A stretch of DNA of 64,000 nt from Woeseiaceae bacterium (GCA_030065915.1 JASJCQ010000001.1:1-64000), one strand, 5' to 3'. Shown: positions 36,201 through 44,830, numbered from the stretch's first letter. Notes: generated by a model not told the origin, from the sequence alone. A program made the numbers and translations.

Positions 36201-39191
36201 TCGCACCTTCTGGCCAGGCCGGTGTTTGATCGATACTTTCGTTGCCGGGATTGCCGGATTAAAACCCTGCTCCGGCAGTACGAAACCATAGCCCTTCTGC
36301 AGGGACTCGATGTTCGCCTCGACCTGCGACCTGGGTGAGCCTGCGTCGGGGTCAACCTTGAAGCGCAAATCCTCGACAACCTCGCTGCCTGGCACGGCGC
36401 CGGTAGTCGGTGCCATCTGCGTACCGGACGCTGCCTTTGTCACTTCGAGGAAGGACGGCTTGCTCGGGCGCACGCCGCTCAGGATCAGTTCCACTCGACG
36501 GTTCGTCTGGCGGCCCTCGGCCGTCGCGTTGGTTGCGACCGGGTCATCGGGCCCGCGCCCGTCAACCTGTATGCCGTTCTCGGCCACCTGCAAGGAGGCG
36601 CCCAGGTAGGCCGCAGCAGCCAGGGCTCGCGCGCGGGACAACGCGTAGTTGTCGGCGAACAGGTGGTGGTTGCGCGGCGCGATGCGCTGGCTGTCGCTGT
36701 GCCCGATCGCGCTGATGCGCACATCGCGAACGCCTTTCCAGTCCCTGATTAGCTGATCGAGCTGCTCCCTGTCATCGCCCGACAGTTCGTCCGACAGAAC
36801 GTCGAATTTGAGGTCCAGTACATAGCCGGCGTTTTCCAAGACAGCGGGCTCACGCAACATGCGGGTCTCCGCGACTGGCGTCTTCTGCTTCGCCTCGATT
36901 GGCGTGTCGAACGTCGCGATCGCTTTTGTGGCCAACTCACCGACCACTGACGGGTCAATCGTGGCTGCGAATGTCAGCTTGCCCGACCAGTTGCCGTGTC
37001 GGTCCGGCAGCGCCATCGAGACTGCCTGGCCCATGATCTTCGGATCCCCGAGGTCGTTGCCGTCTATTCGGAGGCTGCCCGGCTCGAAGCTGATGCCCTG
37101 CGGCAGGACGACCATCAGGTCTATATTACGGATGGTTACGTTGCCGATGCCGTTCATCAGCAACTCGTAGTTGACTGCCTCGGCCGTGTCGCCGCCCTGG
37201 CTTACGAGTTCGAGTTCGATACGTCCCTGCGGCGCCGGCTTGCGGCGCAGGTAGAAGTTGGCCTGCTTCAGGCCGCCCTTGTTCAGCTTGACGAACTGCG
37301 AGTCCGGGCGGCCGGCCTGGTCAGCGTTATCGGTGCAACCGACGACGTCGAAATAGGCGGGGACCGTGAATCGATCGAGCTGCGCGACATGGGTGCCGGC
37401 TTCGAGCCCTTCGAAGTGGAAACGCCCGCCTTCATCGCTGACCGCATAGCGGCCGTCCTCGAGATAGATACGAATCCCGGCGACGCCCTGCTCCTCGGTG
37501 ACAGTCTCGGCAGAACAGTCACCTTCGATGATGCGGCCGATTACCGTGCCGGTGCTGCGGAACAGGTCCTCGGTCAGGCGTATCCCGACCGTTGCCTCAT
37601 TGGACGTCAGGCCTCCGGCTGCAAATGCCGTCGCGCGGTTGACCAGGTCATCGCCGCGCTTGCCGCCGACCACCTCGACGACGTAAGTGATCGTTGTGCT
37701 CTCTGACGCGAACAACGCGTCGAGGCTGAATTCGAGAGTCTGGTTTTCGCCACTGATCGCGGGGTCCGCGGCACTTTGCCCATTGATGCGAGTAGATCCG
37801 GGCACGTAACGCATCGCGGCGGGCAGTTGGTCGACAACGCGCAGGCTGCTTGCGACCCCGGCGGTGCCGCTGTTCTCGATCGCCAGCTCGTAGCGGACGA
37901 AGTCGCCCGGCGCGGCGCTGGTCGACTGGGTTCGCTTTTGTATGAAGAGCTGCGACGCGTTCGGATCGACCGGGATGTCGATAGCGAAAGACAGGCCGCC
38001 CTGTTTGCTGAAGGTCTGACCGAATGACGCCGGGCTGATGTCGTAGGGAGCACCTGGCAGATTCTGGATAACGTTGGCACTAATTACCGACGGCGCGGTG
38101 AACTGTGGTGGCGGGGTGACGACGATGCGATAGTCGCCGTCGGGCACGACCGGGAAGCGGAACTCGCCTGGCGCGAACACATAGGCTGTGCCGCCGCTGT
38201 CCGTCGTCGTACCGCCGCTGACAATGGACGACGGAAACTGGCTGACGCCGTCGTTGCCGAATACGGTGGCCGGCAAGCCGGTATTGGTGTCGATCAACTC
38301 GACGAGGCTGCCGCTGACGACAGTGCCCGTCGTTGTCTCGAATACACGCTGAGTCGGATCGACGATGGCAATCGACTGCGCGGTATCCGTCGGGTCGGCG
38401 GGGTCCGTATAGGCGACCCGGATGTCGCTGTTGGCCGCGGCCTGCAGGCGGCAGTCGCCGGCTATTGCGGCAGCGCCGATACTCGGCACGTAACCGGCAA
38501 ACACGCCGGTATCCGGTCCGGTCTCTGTCAGTCGAATGACCTCGGCATCGCCGGTGACGGCATTGCTGACCGTGACCGTCGCGTATTCGATGACCTGGTA
38601 GTCCAGGTTCTGGTCGCTATCCGACAGGCGCAGGAAGATCGGCTCACCGAGATTGTAGCTCTCGCTCGTGTTGATTTGCTGCACGAGCGACGGATCGATA
38701 AGCGTTCCACCGACGAGTGTCGGGGCCGCGAGATCGATGAAGCTGCCGTTCTGCTCACAGGCAGCCGGACCAACGGTTTCCTGGTACAGGCCCGGGCCAT
38801 TCTGGATTACTCGTGTCAATTCGACGCTGGCGGGGCTGCGTATGACCGCCGTTGTCAACTGTACGACATTGCTCTCGAGAAGCTCCGGCTGACCCTGGAC
38901 AGTCAGGTACGAAAAGCTCGCCTGGTTCTCGATTTCGGCGCCTGGCGGTGCAGCGTTTACCGGAACGTTTCCGGTCGCCGAGAAGATCAGGAAAGCAAAA
39001 ATGCTGCGAGTCGTCACACTTGAGCGTTCAACCCAGACGTGCCTCGGGGGAAACTTCTGTTTCCCCCGAGATTTGACAAATTCAGTGCGCGACGCGACGC
39101 GGCCGGGTGGCCCCGATCGCATAAGAGCACGCCCGAGTTCGCCGTCCATGGCAAACATCAGGCGTACCAACTTGCGCAATGAATCAAGCAC
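33228..39191 (-). CDS. Giant DUF11/OmpA-domain outer-membrane protein
   Basis: Unusually large surface or envelope protein, 1,987 aa from GTG 39191, or 1,929 aa from GTG 39017 (MTTRSIFAFLIFSA..., a better signal-peptide start). Order of parts (long numbering): signal peptide ending near residue 80; N-terminal module starting APPGAEIENQASFSY; beta-rich region; DUF11-type domain about 412-540; SdrB/carboxypeptidase-regulatory-like domain about 545-650; second DUF11-like domain about 655-770; OmpA peptidoglycan-binding domain about 788-905 (GHSDSQ...LSRARA...NRRVELIL); beta-rich region; then from about 1220 a long stretch of alternating strands that looks like a beta barrel to the C terminus. 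No cysteine for a lipid anchor. It is the last gene of a four-gene secreted-protein cluster. Confidence 0.85.
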   Translation of the reverse strand: MLDSLRKLVRLMFAMDGELGRALMRSGPPGRVASRTEFVKSRGKQKFPPRHVWVERSSVTTRSIFAFLIFSATGNVPVNAAPPGAEIENQASFSYLTVQGQPELLESNVVQLTTAVIRSPASVELTRVIQNGPGLYQETVGPAACEQNGSFIDLAAPTLVGGTLIDPSLVQQINTSESYNLGEPIFLRLSDSDQNLDYQVIEYATVTVSNAVTGDAEVIRLTETGPDTGVFAGYVPSIGAAAIAGDCRLQAAANSDIRVAYTDPADPTDTAQSIAIVDPTQRVFETTTGTVVSGSLVELIDTNTGLPATVFGNDGVSQFPSSIVSGGTTTDSGGTAYVFAPGEFRFPVVPDGDYRIVVTPPPQFTAPSVISANVIQNLPGAPYDISPASFGQTFSKQGGLSFAIDIPVDPNASQLFIQKRTQSTSAAPGDFVRYELAIENSGTAGVASSLRVVDQLPAAMRYVPGSTRINGQSAADPAISGENQTLEFSLDALFASESTTITYVVEVVGGKRGDDLVNRATAFAAGGLTSNEATVGIRLTEDLFRSTGTVIGRIIEGDCSAETVTEEQGVAGIRIYLEDGRYAVSDEGGRFHFEGLEAGTHVAQLDRFTVPAYFDVVGCTDNADQAGRPDSQFVKLNKGGLKQANFYLRRKPAPQGRIELELVSQGGDTAEAVNYELLMNGIGNVTIRNIDLMVVLPQGISFEPGSLRIDGNDLGDPKIMGQAVSMALPDRHGNWSGKLTFAATIDPSVVGELATKAIATFDTPIEAKQKTPVAETRMLREPAVLENAGYVLDLKFDVLSDELSGDDREQLDQLIRDWKGVRDVRISAIGHSDSQRIAPRNHHLFADNYALSRARALAAAAYLGASLQVAENGIQVDGRGPDDPVATNATAEGRQTNRRVELILSGVRPSKPSFLEVTKAASGTQMAPTTGAVPGSEVVEDLRFKVDPDAGSPRSQVEANIESLQKGYGFVLPEQGFNPAIPATKVSIKHRPGQKVRLTVNGIAVSPLGFDAVVENASQTLAVSRWRTVGLEDGQNRILAEILNADGSIAKTIKRDVYFAGPPIRAEVVRDRSNLVADGRTRPALAIRLFDRSGQPARPGMTGNFGVRDPYRSWFDVEDARTNDLIRIGDRQAHYRIGKDGIAFIELAPTTRAGELIVDLEFENQREQEIRGWLAPVDRDWILVGFAEGTAAHRTLSDNMSAAVDAGFEEGYNDEGRVAFFAKGQIKGEYLLTLAYDSDRERDKSRFETVVDPDAYYPLYADGSEQRFEAASQRKLYVKLEREQFVALFGDFDTGLSVTELARFQRVFNGFKAEYRGDSIGYTVFAAESEQAFNRDEIRGDGTSGLYRLSRSPIVANSETVRIEVRDRFDSGRVLNTQAMTRFLDYTFDPLNGTLFFKQPVPSRDLDFNPVFIVVEYESQTSADAELVAGGRVSAGSENFEVGATYVTDETQGAEGELSGVDLRWQVNASTLVKAEYATTDTVQGGTSRSGSASKIEVEHNSERADIRAYIREVDDDFGLGFQSASDSGVRRLGIEGKGKISESLTLQGEAAWQQQLATEDIRNLARATLRYDRGGFDASLGLTRAEDKFEDGDRRVSDLAEIGVSQQFFDNRLRLRISGSTALGDVAENADYPDTIVVGADFKLRDNVELVTEYENASGENIDATMTRVGLRASPWQRAELSSSVTNEVTEFGPRVFANVGLIQGFKLNDNWLLDVGIDQSNTLSQSDLRQFDSDTELVSGSLNDDFLAAFVGAMYTADVWSATSRLELRNADSEERNSLLFGWYREPQKGHGLSASLTIFDSELATGTQQTAADLKFGWAWRMADSRWSFLDRLDLVYEDAKGDGAESKSWRFINNFNANRRFGARTQLSLQYAFKYVRDEFDADAFTGYSDLAGFDLRRSISGRWDVGVNASVFNAYESGTRDYSVGADVGLNLATNMWISLGYNVTGFHDDDFAAARYSAQGPYIRFAIKADQRTLKDIAGIR
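39043..39070. repeat. Perfect 12-bp inverted repeat near the giant gene start
   Basis: CTCGGGGGAAAC, a 4-nt loop TTCT, then the exact reverse complement GTTTCCCCCGAG. It lies between the two possible starts of the giant gene (39191 and 39017): 26 nt upstream of the second. No T-tract follows on either strand, so it is not an ordinary terminator. Confidence 0.8.
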
Positions 39192-39214
39192 CGTGATGAG
39201 GTTCCGACAGTGAT

Positions 39215-40366
39215 CTAGCTGTTGTCGATCTCTGCGCGGAACTGCACGTCAACCGAGTCGTTCGGGTCCAGGTTCGGGACCGTAATGATCAGTTGAGGGA
39301 TACCACCGGATCCGCCGGTCGGATCGACCCGGCAGTTGTCTCCATTCACGTCGACGCCAATCTCTGCGACGCAGTACGACGTGCTTGTGCTGCCGGCACT
39401 ATCGTCCGTGAACTCGATACGAACGTTCTCGCCCGACGCACCGTAGTCAGGCACTGAGATCTGGAAGTTAAGGTCCGGCTGGATGTCATCGGTGATCGTC
39501 AGGCTCGTCGTCGACGAAGAACCCGGGTTACCGATGCTCACGGTGTATTCGATGATGGCGCCCGGGATCGCGAACGGTGAACTCGTGCCGTTAACCGGAT
39601 CCGAGATGACCGCGGAGGCCTTGGCGATTGTCAAAGCGGTGAAGTCGAACTGGTAACCGTCAGTGTCAAACACCTGGATACCGTCGCCGCCAACACCGGG
39701 ACCGTCTTCGTCGAATACGGACTCGATGAGGCCGGTGGCATCCAGGCCACCGTCAACAAGATCGGCGCCGAGGCTTCCGTCCGCCGCCGGATTAACAGTG
39801 TTTACGCCATCGTATGGATCCGCCGCTATCGCGCTGAGCGTAACCAGCGCAATCTCACCGTCAACGACGACGGCTGGCGCGTCGGCCAGGACCGTAATCG
39901 TCACCGTGTCGCCCTCAGGCAGCGCGTCGACGAAGGCGGTTTCAGCGCCATCCAGTAGACCGTTGGTATTGGTATCGACGAAGGCGACAAACGTGCCGGC
40001 CTGCATATCGTCGTCGTCACCTGTCGTAACGTTGTCGGCGACGAGACGGAAGTCGAGCGGCGAGTTGCCGATGTTGGTCAACGTATAGAGGACGATGGCG
40101 CCCGTCTCGCCCGGCGCCGTGTCTGTCAGGGCCGCGTTGTCCGTGTCCAGCGTGAAATTCACTACGCGGTCGACGACAAACGTCGGGGCCACCGCGTTCA
40201 GGTCCGCCTGCGGGGCGTTGTTCACCGAGTAGCTGATTACTGCCGTGTTATCGATTTCTGTGCCAGCGTCAGTGCCGACGGCGATAGCCTGCTGCCCTAT
40301 GAGCAGCAAACCGGCCGCGGCGCTAAACTTAAGCAACCTGTCGAGTTTGTATCTTACTACTTTCAT
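39215..40366 (-). CDS. Secreted DUF11-type repeat protein (383 aa)
   Basis: Function unknown. From ATG 40366 (AAGGAG 8 nt upstream) it has a signal peptide (MKVVRYKLDRLLKF... to QQAIA), then the module VGTDAGTEIDNTAVISYSV shared with its two paralogous neighbours. Residues about 130-145 hold an EF-hand-like loop (DTNTNGLLDGAE). The C-terminal third is a DUF11-type Ig-like domain (IPGAIIEYTVSIGNPG, LTITDDIQPDLNF). The composition is acidic and Thr/Asn/Gly-rich with very few Lys. Lies 88 nt after the previous gene and 23 nt before the long-form giant start. Confidence 0.85.
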   Translation of the reverse strand: MKVVRYKLDRLLKFSAAAGLLLIGQQAIAVGTDAGTEIDNTAVISYSVNNAPQADLNAVAPTFVVDRVVNFTLDTDNAALTDTAPGETGAIVLYTLTNIGNSPLDFRLVADNVTTGDDDDMQAGTFVAFVDTNTNGLLDGAETAFVDALPEGDTVTITVLADAPAVVVDGEIALVTLSAIAADPYDGVNTVNPAADGSLGADLVDGGLDATGLIESVFDEDGPGVGGDGIQVFDTDGYQFDFTALTIAKASAVISDPVNGTSSPFAIPGAIIEYTVSIGNPGSSSTTSLTITDDIQPDLNFQISVPDYGASGENVRIEFTDDSAGSTSTSYCVAEIGVDVNGDNCRVDPTGGSGGIPQLIITVPNLDPNDSVDVQFRAEIDNS

Positions 40367-40454
40367 CACGGTACTCCTTGTCCGTACTTTCATTGTCAGA
40401 GCGCAGGTTCAAGTCATTCGGACAGCCCGACCTGCGGCAGGCTGGCGAAAAAAA

Positions 40455-40925
40455 CTAATTGAGTTGCGCGCTGAAACGCACGGTGCCCTGGGCGCCAGCG
40501 CTCAGGTCGCTCTGCATGACCCAGCGAATGTGCGTGTAATCCTCCGGCGTGGCCGTGCGCGTCTCACCGTCTTCCTCAACCGTAAGGTCCTCGGCCGCCC
40601 CGAAGCTCTGCCCGTCAACCGAGAACTGCAGCTCCATGCCGGGGCCAAACGCGGAGCCCTGGACATAGGTCAGTTCCTCGGAGATCGGGTTGGTGATGAT
40701 GACGTCGTCGGCAGGCTCTTCGCCGGTATTGCGGAATGTAATTGTGTAGACGACGCGTTCGCCCGGAACCACCGTTTCGGCTGGAATGAGCTCCTTGATT
40801 CGCTCTCCGTCTTCGTTCGTCGTCACGGCCTCTTTCTGCACCGTGGTCTGCACTTCCAGCGTGCCCTGAGACATCGCAATGCCGCTCGCCAACAACAGCA
40901 ACAGGGCTGTCACTCTCGAGATCAT
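40455..40925 (-). CDS. Small secreted DUF11-domain protein (156 aa)
   Basis: Function unknown. From ATG 40925 (AAGGGGAAAACC upstream) it has a signal peptide MISRVTALLLLLASGIAMSQG and a single DUF11-type domain: VPGERVVYTITFRNTGEEPADDVIITNPISEELTYVQGSAFGPG. It lacks the GTxIENTA module of its neighbours, so it may be a separate subunit or a minimal unit of the same assembly. An in-frame codon at 40952 overlaps the spacing of the preceding gene and would spoil the signal peptide. Confidence 0.85.
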   Translation of the reverse strand: MISRVTALLLLLASGIAMSQGTLEVQTTVQKEAVTTNEDGERIKELIPAETVVPGERVVYTITFRNTGEEPADDVIITNPISEELTYVQGSAFGPGMELQFSVDGQSFGAAEDLTVEEDGETRTATPEDYTHIRWVMQSDLSAGAQGTVRFSAQLN

Positions 40926-40963
40926 GGTTTTCCCCTTTTGGTTTTCGCTCATTGTGTTTTCCT

Positions 40964-41950
40964 CTAGTCGATCAAAACGTCGAACTGGACGGTCCGCGGA
41001 CTGCCTGTCGCGGTAACGTCGCCCAGCCGGACAACAATCGTGGGTGTCGTGGATGTATTGAGTTCACCGGCATCGGCATCCGCCGCATCGGTTAAGGTGC
41101 CGGCGTCCAGCGTCAGGCTGCCGGGAACGTAGGTCGTAAAGGTCGGGATAACGTCCTCGACGATACCGCCGACGGCGGTGCCGGAACCGGTCACGCTGAC
41201 CTCTATCGTGTAGGTGATCGTGGCGCCAGGTACGGGCTCGTTGCCGCCGAACGGATCCGATACGGTCTGCGATTTCTGGATGCTGACCTGGACGTCGGAT
41301 ACGAGGTACTCGCCACGGACCGTGTCGATACCGCCGCTGGTGCCGAGCACGGCAGTCACACCGCCGTCTCCCTGGCCTGCGAAGTCGTCGCCTGGGCTGC
41401 CAGAACCTGTAGCCGACGACACGATCAGTTCCGAGAAGCCCACGTCGCCATTAAGGCGGTCGGCCGGGATGTCGTTCAATATCAGGATCGCGACCGATGC
41501 ATCCGGCGCAAGGACCGGATCATTGTCGCCGGGTACATAAGGGATATCGCCTGCGGTGAAGTCACCGCTGCCATCGCTGTCGAAGTAGATCGAGACCGTC
41601 GACGGCACCGGGTCGAAGTCGTCTCCGGACACAGTGCTGTTGATTGCCAGTTGGAAAGTCTCGGTGCCGTTGCCGGTGTTGACGACTGAGAACAGCAACG
41701 CCTGGTTTGTATCGCCGGCGCTTACCAGGGTCTGCGGGCTCTGCAGCGTGACCGCGAGATCGATAAGTTCAACGACGGTGATGGACGTTGTATTCGACGT
41801 GATCGTTGCCGGATTCCCATCGAGCTCGAAGCTCAGGGTCGCCGTATTTTCGATCACAGTACCGGCAGGCGTACCCTCGGCCAGCGCAGGGTTTGCCAGA
41901 CAGCATAGAACGACACCGCAGGAAGCGGCCGCTAGAATTCTTGCCAACAT
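40964..41950 (-). CDS. Secreted DUF11-type repeat protein (328 aa), first gene of the cluster
   Basis: Function unknown. Signal peptide MLARILAAASCGVVLCCLANPALA, then EGTPAGTVIENTATLSFEL, the module shared with the genes at 39215 and 33228. Around residue 110 is a calcium-loop-like stretch (DSDGSGDFTAGD). The last third is a DUF11 domain (VPGATITYTIEVSVTGSGTAVGGIVEDVIPTFTTYVPGSL). The ribosome-binding site lies in a small palindrome TTAAGG-N6-CCTTAA (41951-41968), which could hide it. It leads the probable operon running to 33228. Confidence 0.85.
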   Translation of the reverse strand: MLARILAAASCGVVLCCLANPALAEGTPAGTVIENTATLSFELDGNPATITSNTTSITVVELIDLAVTLQSPQTLVSAGDTNQALLFSVVNTGNGTETFQLAINSTVSGDDFDPVPSTVSIYFDSDGSGDFTAGDIPYVPGDNDPVLAPDASVAILILNDIPADRLNGDVGFSELIVSSATGSGSPGDDFAGQGDGGVTAVLGTSGGIDTVRGEYLVSDVQVSIQKSQTVSDPFGGNEPVPGATITYTIEVSVTGSGTAVGGIVEDVIPTFTTYVPGSLTLDAGTLTDAADADAGELNTSTTPTIVVRLGDVTATGSPRTVQFDVLID

Positions 41951-41987
41951 TTAAGGTTCATTCCTTAATCAATCAAGGCACAGTCGA

Positions 41988-42003
41988 TGCAATCCATGCA
42001 CCG
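41988..42003 (-). promoter_or_regulatory. Possible sigma-54 promoter of the DUF11 cluster
   Basis: On the minus strand CGGTGCA-TGGA-TTGCA fits the GG-N10-GC rule: the -12 half (TTGCA) is perfect, the -24 half keeps GG and one further consensus base. Transcription would start about 27 nt before the ATG at 41950. The gene upstream encodes a sigma-54 activator, which supports it. A perfect 7-bp inverted repeat, CTTCGCA-N5-TGCGAAG (42004-42022), lies directly behind it. Confidence 0.4.
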
Positions 42004-42085
42004 CTTCGCAGTCATTGCGAAGATGTGGCGTACTCTAAACTGTTTCCAAATGCAGACAGCTATTTTGTCAATAGCGGCGACGTAT

Positions 42086-42126
42086 TTGTGAGCGACTTCA
42101 CAGTATCTCTGTGAATCAGCTCACAA
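42086..42126. promoter_or_regulatory. 41-bp nested palindrome with two perfect TGTGA-N6-TCACA sites
   Basis: The stretch reads TTGTGAGC-N3-TTCACAG-N5-CTGTGAA-N3-GCTCACAA, fully symmetric in its 8-bp outer and 7-bp inner arms. It contains two perfect CRP/Vfr-type 16-mers (42087-42102 and 42110-42125) 23 bp apart centre to centre. It lies about 130 bp upstream of the predicted start of the DUF11 cluster, a position fitting either CRP-family sites or a sigma-54 enhancer. Confidence 0.7.
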
Positions 42127-42236
42127 TCGCAATGCGTTGAAATATCGCGGGTTACCGGGAGTGTCTCGAGAGCTTGTTGTGGCTTATGTCAGCAAACAAA
42201 CCTGTTATGTCGACTGCCTGAAAAAGGCAGCGTCAG

Positions 42237-44636
42237 TCAGTGCGGTTTGACGATGTCCAGTTTCTTCATTTTGGAGCGAAGCGTGCTGGGCGGCAGGCCA
42301 AGTTGAGACGCTGCACCGGACGGTCCCGAGATTTTCCAGGACGTCGATTCGAGCACGTTGATGATGTGCTGACGCTCGACGACGCTGAGGTCGGAAATGG
42401 TCGACGAAACCACTCTCGGCCCATCGCCGTTCTCATGCTCAGATGCCAGCGGTTCGGGTAACTCGAGCATGGTGCCCGCATTCGCGATGACGGCCCGTTG
42501 AATGACGCCCTCGAGCTCGCGAACATTGCCCGGCCAGTGGTATTCGTTCAGCTGGCGCATCATCGCGGCGGAGATGCCCTCGATATCGCGACCCAGTTTC
42601 TTCGAGTACATCCGGACAAAGTGCTGCGCCAGCAGTTCGATATCACCGATTCGGTCTCGAAGCGGCGGCGTCTTGATCGGAAACGTGTTGACGCGATAGT
42701 AGAGATCCGAACGGAACGTGCCGTTCTTCACCGACTCGGCGAGGTCACGATTCGTCGCAACGATCAGTCGAACGTCGACCTTGATCGTCTCCGTGCCACC
42801 GAGCCGCTCGAATTCTCCTTCCTGCAAAACGCGCAACAGCCGCGTCTGCAATTCCAGCGGCATCTCACCGAATTCATCGAGGAATAACGTGCTGCCATTC
42901 GCAAGGTCGAAACGACCGCGCTTGAGTGCGTCCGCGCCGGTGAATGCACCCTTCTCGTAACCGAAGAGTTCACTCTCAATCAGGTTCTCCGGCAAGGTCG
43001 CGCAGTTCACTTTGACCAGTGGACGATCACTGCGACTGCTTCTTTGATGGATCGCGCGCGCCAGCAGTTCCTTGCCGGTGCCCGTCTCCCCGAGAATCAA
43101 CACCGGCGTGTCAGTCTCGGCGACCATCTCGACCATCCTCAACGTACGCAGGATCGCCTCGCTGCTGCCGACGATCTCGTCGAATCCATGAGACGACTCG
43201 ATCTCCTCACGCAGATAGACGTTCTCCGCCTCCAGCCTGTCTTTCGCGGCCTGCAACTCGGTCAGCGCGTCGCCCAGCGCCGTGTGGCTCTTGAGTCGAC
43301 TGACGAAATTCGCGAACAATTCCGCGACCACTCGAAGATCGAGCACGTCCTGATCTGTCCACCGTTTGCGCCTTGTCTTGGTCGCCAGTGTCAGCAGTCC
43401 GTGGACTTCACCCGCGATCGTCAGCGGCATGGCGATTATGGACTGTATCTCCCAGGCCTTCAGGCGTCGTTTGTCGGCATCGGCCCTGGGTGGCAACTCA
43501 TCGACGTCGTCGAGGCGAATGACCTTACCGGCCCGTACCTGTTCGGCCAGGTACGGAACCTGGGCGATGTAGATCTGTTCCGGTACCGGCGTCGCATCTT
43601 CACCCCAGCGGTAGTTGACATGGCCACGTACGTCTTCCCAGTCTATCCACAACAGTGAACCGCGCTGGGCCCCGACAAACTCGCTGATCTCCTTGAGGCA
43701 GCTTTCGATGATCTGTTCGGCGCGCTCGATCGGCGTCATGATCATGTACGAGCTGATACCGGCGATCAGGTCCTGGAATACACGTCGCCGTACAAGAGCC
43801 GACTTCGTTGCGCGCAGGTCCTGGATATCGGCTTCGGATCCCCAGATTCGCATCAACTTGCCGTCCTCAATGATCCCGGACCAGCTGATCTTCAGGGCCG
43901 TCTCCACGCCGTCCGCTGTCTTGTAGGAAAGCTCGTATTCCTGCAGCCGGTAGTTCGCCGCGACAAACGCCTGGATCAGGCGACCATGCGAGTCTTTGTC
44001 GGCTGCGCTATCGAGATCGCCAAGTCGGACACCGATCGCCTCAGCCGTCGAATTCAGGTCCAGAGCGCTGACGAAGGCGGAATTACATTCAATCAGTGAT
44101 GCATCGTAGCTGCGATCGATGTGAGTCTGGACCGACGCATCAATCGGTAACGGCGGGTCGAGAGCGAAGCAATATACCGGGTTAGATGTCGTATCCAGCA
44201 AGTGCCGGAAGCGGGACTCGGACTCCATGACGCTGGCCTGCGCTGCCCGGATCATCTCTTCCCGGGCCCGGCTGAGCGCCGCCTCCGCGCGCTTGCGTTG
44301 CAGCACTGCCAGCAGGATTCCGCTGACGATCATGACGAAAGCCGCTTGTGATGCGAACCAGTGGATCGCGCCCGGGATCGAGGCCGGCAGGAAACTGGGC
44401 CCGTCGAAGAAGGACAACTCCGGGTCGAGCAGGCGAACAACGAAGCCGGCAGCCTGCTCCGCCAACAGCACGACAACACCCGCTACAACGAAGAAGCGGC
44501 CGGTCGACGGGATCAGCCTCGACCGAAGCAATCCGCGCGACAGGACGAACCAGACCGCCACCACGCTGAACACGAAGATCGCGACGTCGACGATTCGCAT
44601 CGTCAGGATCGTCATCGACGAATCAAAGCCGTTCAT
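42237..44636 (-). CDS. Membrane-bound PAS-GAF sigma-54 activator
   Basis: Enhancer-binding transcription activator anchored in the inner membrane, 799 aa. Three membrane helices (about 14-36, 46-68, 90-112), a short coiled coil, a PAS-like domain (about 138-275), a GAF domain (about 295-450), an AAA+ domain (about 485-720) with Walker A GETGTGKE (516-523) and the sigma-54 loop GAFTGA (563-568), and a Fis-type HTH at the C terminus ([20 protein letters not shown]). No receiver domain, so it probably senses a ligand or redox signal through PAS/GAF. It is directly upstream of, and co-oriented with, the DUF11 cluster. Confidence 0.92.
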   Translation of the reverse strand: MNGFDSSMTILTMRIVDVAIFVFSVVAVWFVLSRGLLRSRLIPSTGRFFVVAGVVVLLAEQAAGFVVRLLDPELSFFDGPSFLPASIPGAIHWFASQAAFVMIVSGILLAVLQRKRAEAALSRAREEMIRAAQASVMESESRFRHLLDTTSNPVYCFALDPPLPIDASVQTHIDRSYDASLIECNSAFVSALDLNSTAEAIGVRLGDLDSAADKDSHGRLIQAFVAANYRLQEYELSYKTADGVETALKISWSGIIEDGKLMRIWGSEADIQDLRATKSALVRRRVFQDLIAGISSYMIMTPIERAEQIIESCLKEISEFVGAQRGSLLWIDWEDVRGHVNYRWGEDATPVPEQIYIAQVPYLAEQVRAGKVIRLDDVDELPPRADADKRRLKAWEIQSIIAMPLTIAGEVHGLLTLATKTRRKRWTDQDVLDLRVVAELFANFVSRLKSHTALGDALTELQAAKDRLEAENVYLREEIESSHGFDEIVGSSEAILRTLRMVEMVAETDTPVLILGETGTGKELLARAIHQRSSRSDRPLVKVNCATLPENLIESELFGYEKGAFTGADALKRGRFDLANGSTLFLDEFGEMPLELQTRLLRVLQEGEFERLGGTETIKVDVRLIVATNRDLAESVKNGTFRSDLYYRVNTFPIKTPPLRDRIGDIELLAQHFVRMYSKKLGRDIEGISAAMMRQLNEYHWPGNVRELEGVIQRAVIANAGTMLELPEPLASEHENGDGPRVVSSTISDLSVVERQHIINVLESTSWKISGPSGAASQLGLPPSTLRSKMKKLDIVKPH

Positions 44637-44830
44637 GCGACGCCGCTGCCGCTTGCGCGTCGCGAAGCTTCAGCACGGCATAAATCAGTGAGAGTCGAGG
44701 GGCAGTAGACCTGGTCAGTATTTTGACCGTCTGTCCGAAAAACGATGCCGGCAGTGTCCCTGATGCGTCTGACCTTTCATAATCTGGCGCGTAAGTCTTT
44801 GTAACACCGTCACTTGTTAAAAGTCACGAT

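Noticed and set aside
42066..42071. Perfect TTGACA on the minus strand as the -35 of the DUF11 operon
   Set aside because: No acceptable -10 occurs 15-19 nt downstream (the positions read TTTGGA, TGGAAA or similar). Kept only as background for the sigma-54 proposal.
42216..42236. CTGCC/GGCAG stem-loop after the sigma-54 activator gene as a terminator
   Set aside because: Only 5-6 bp, and the T-run lies in the loop rather than after the stem.
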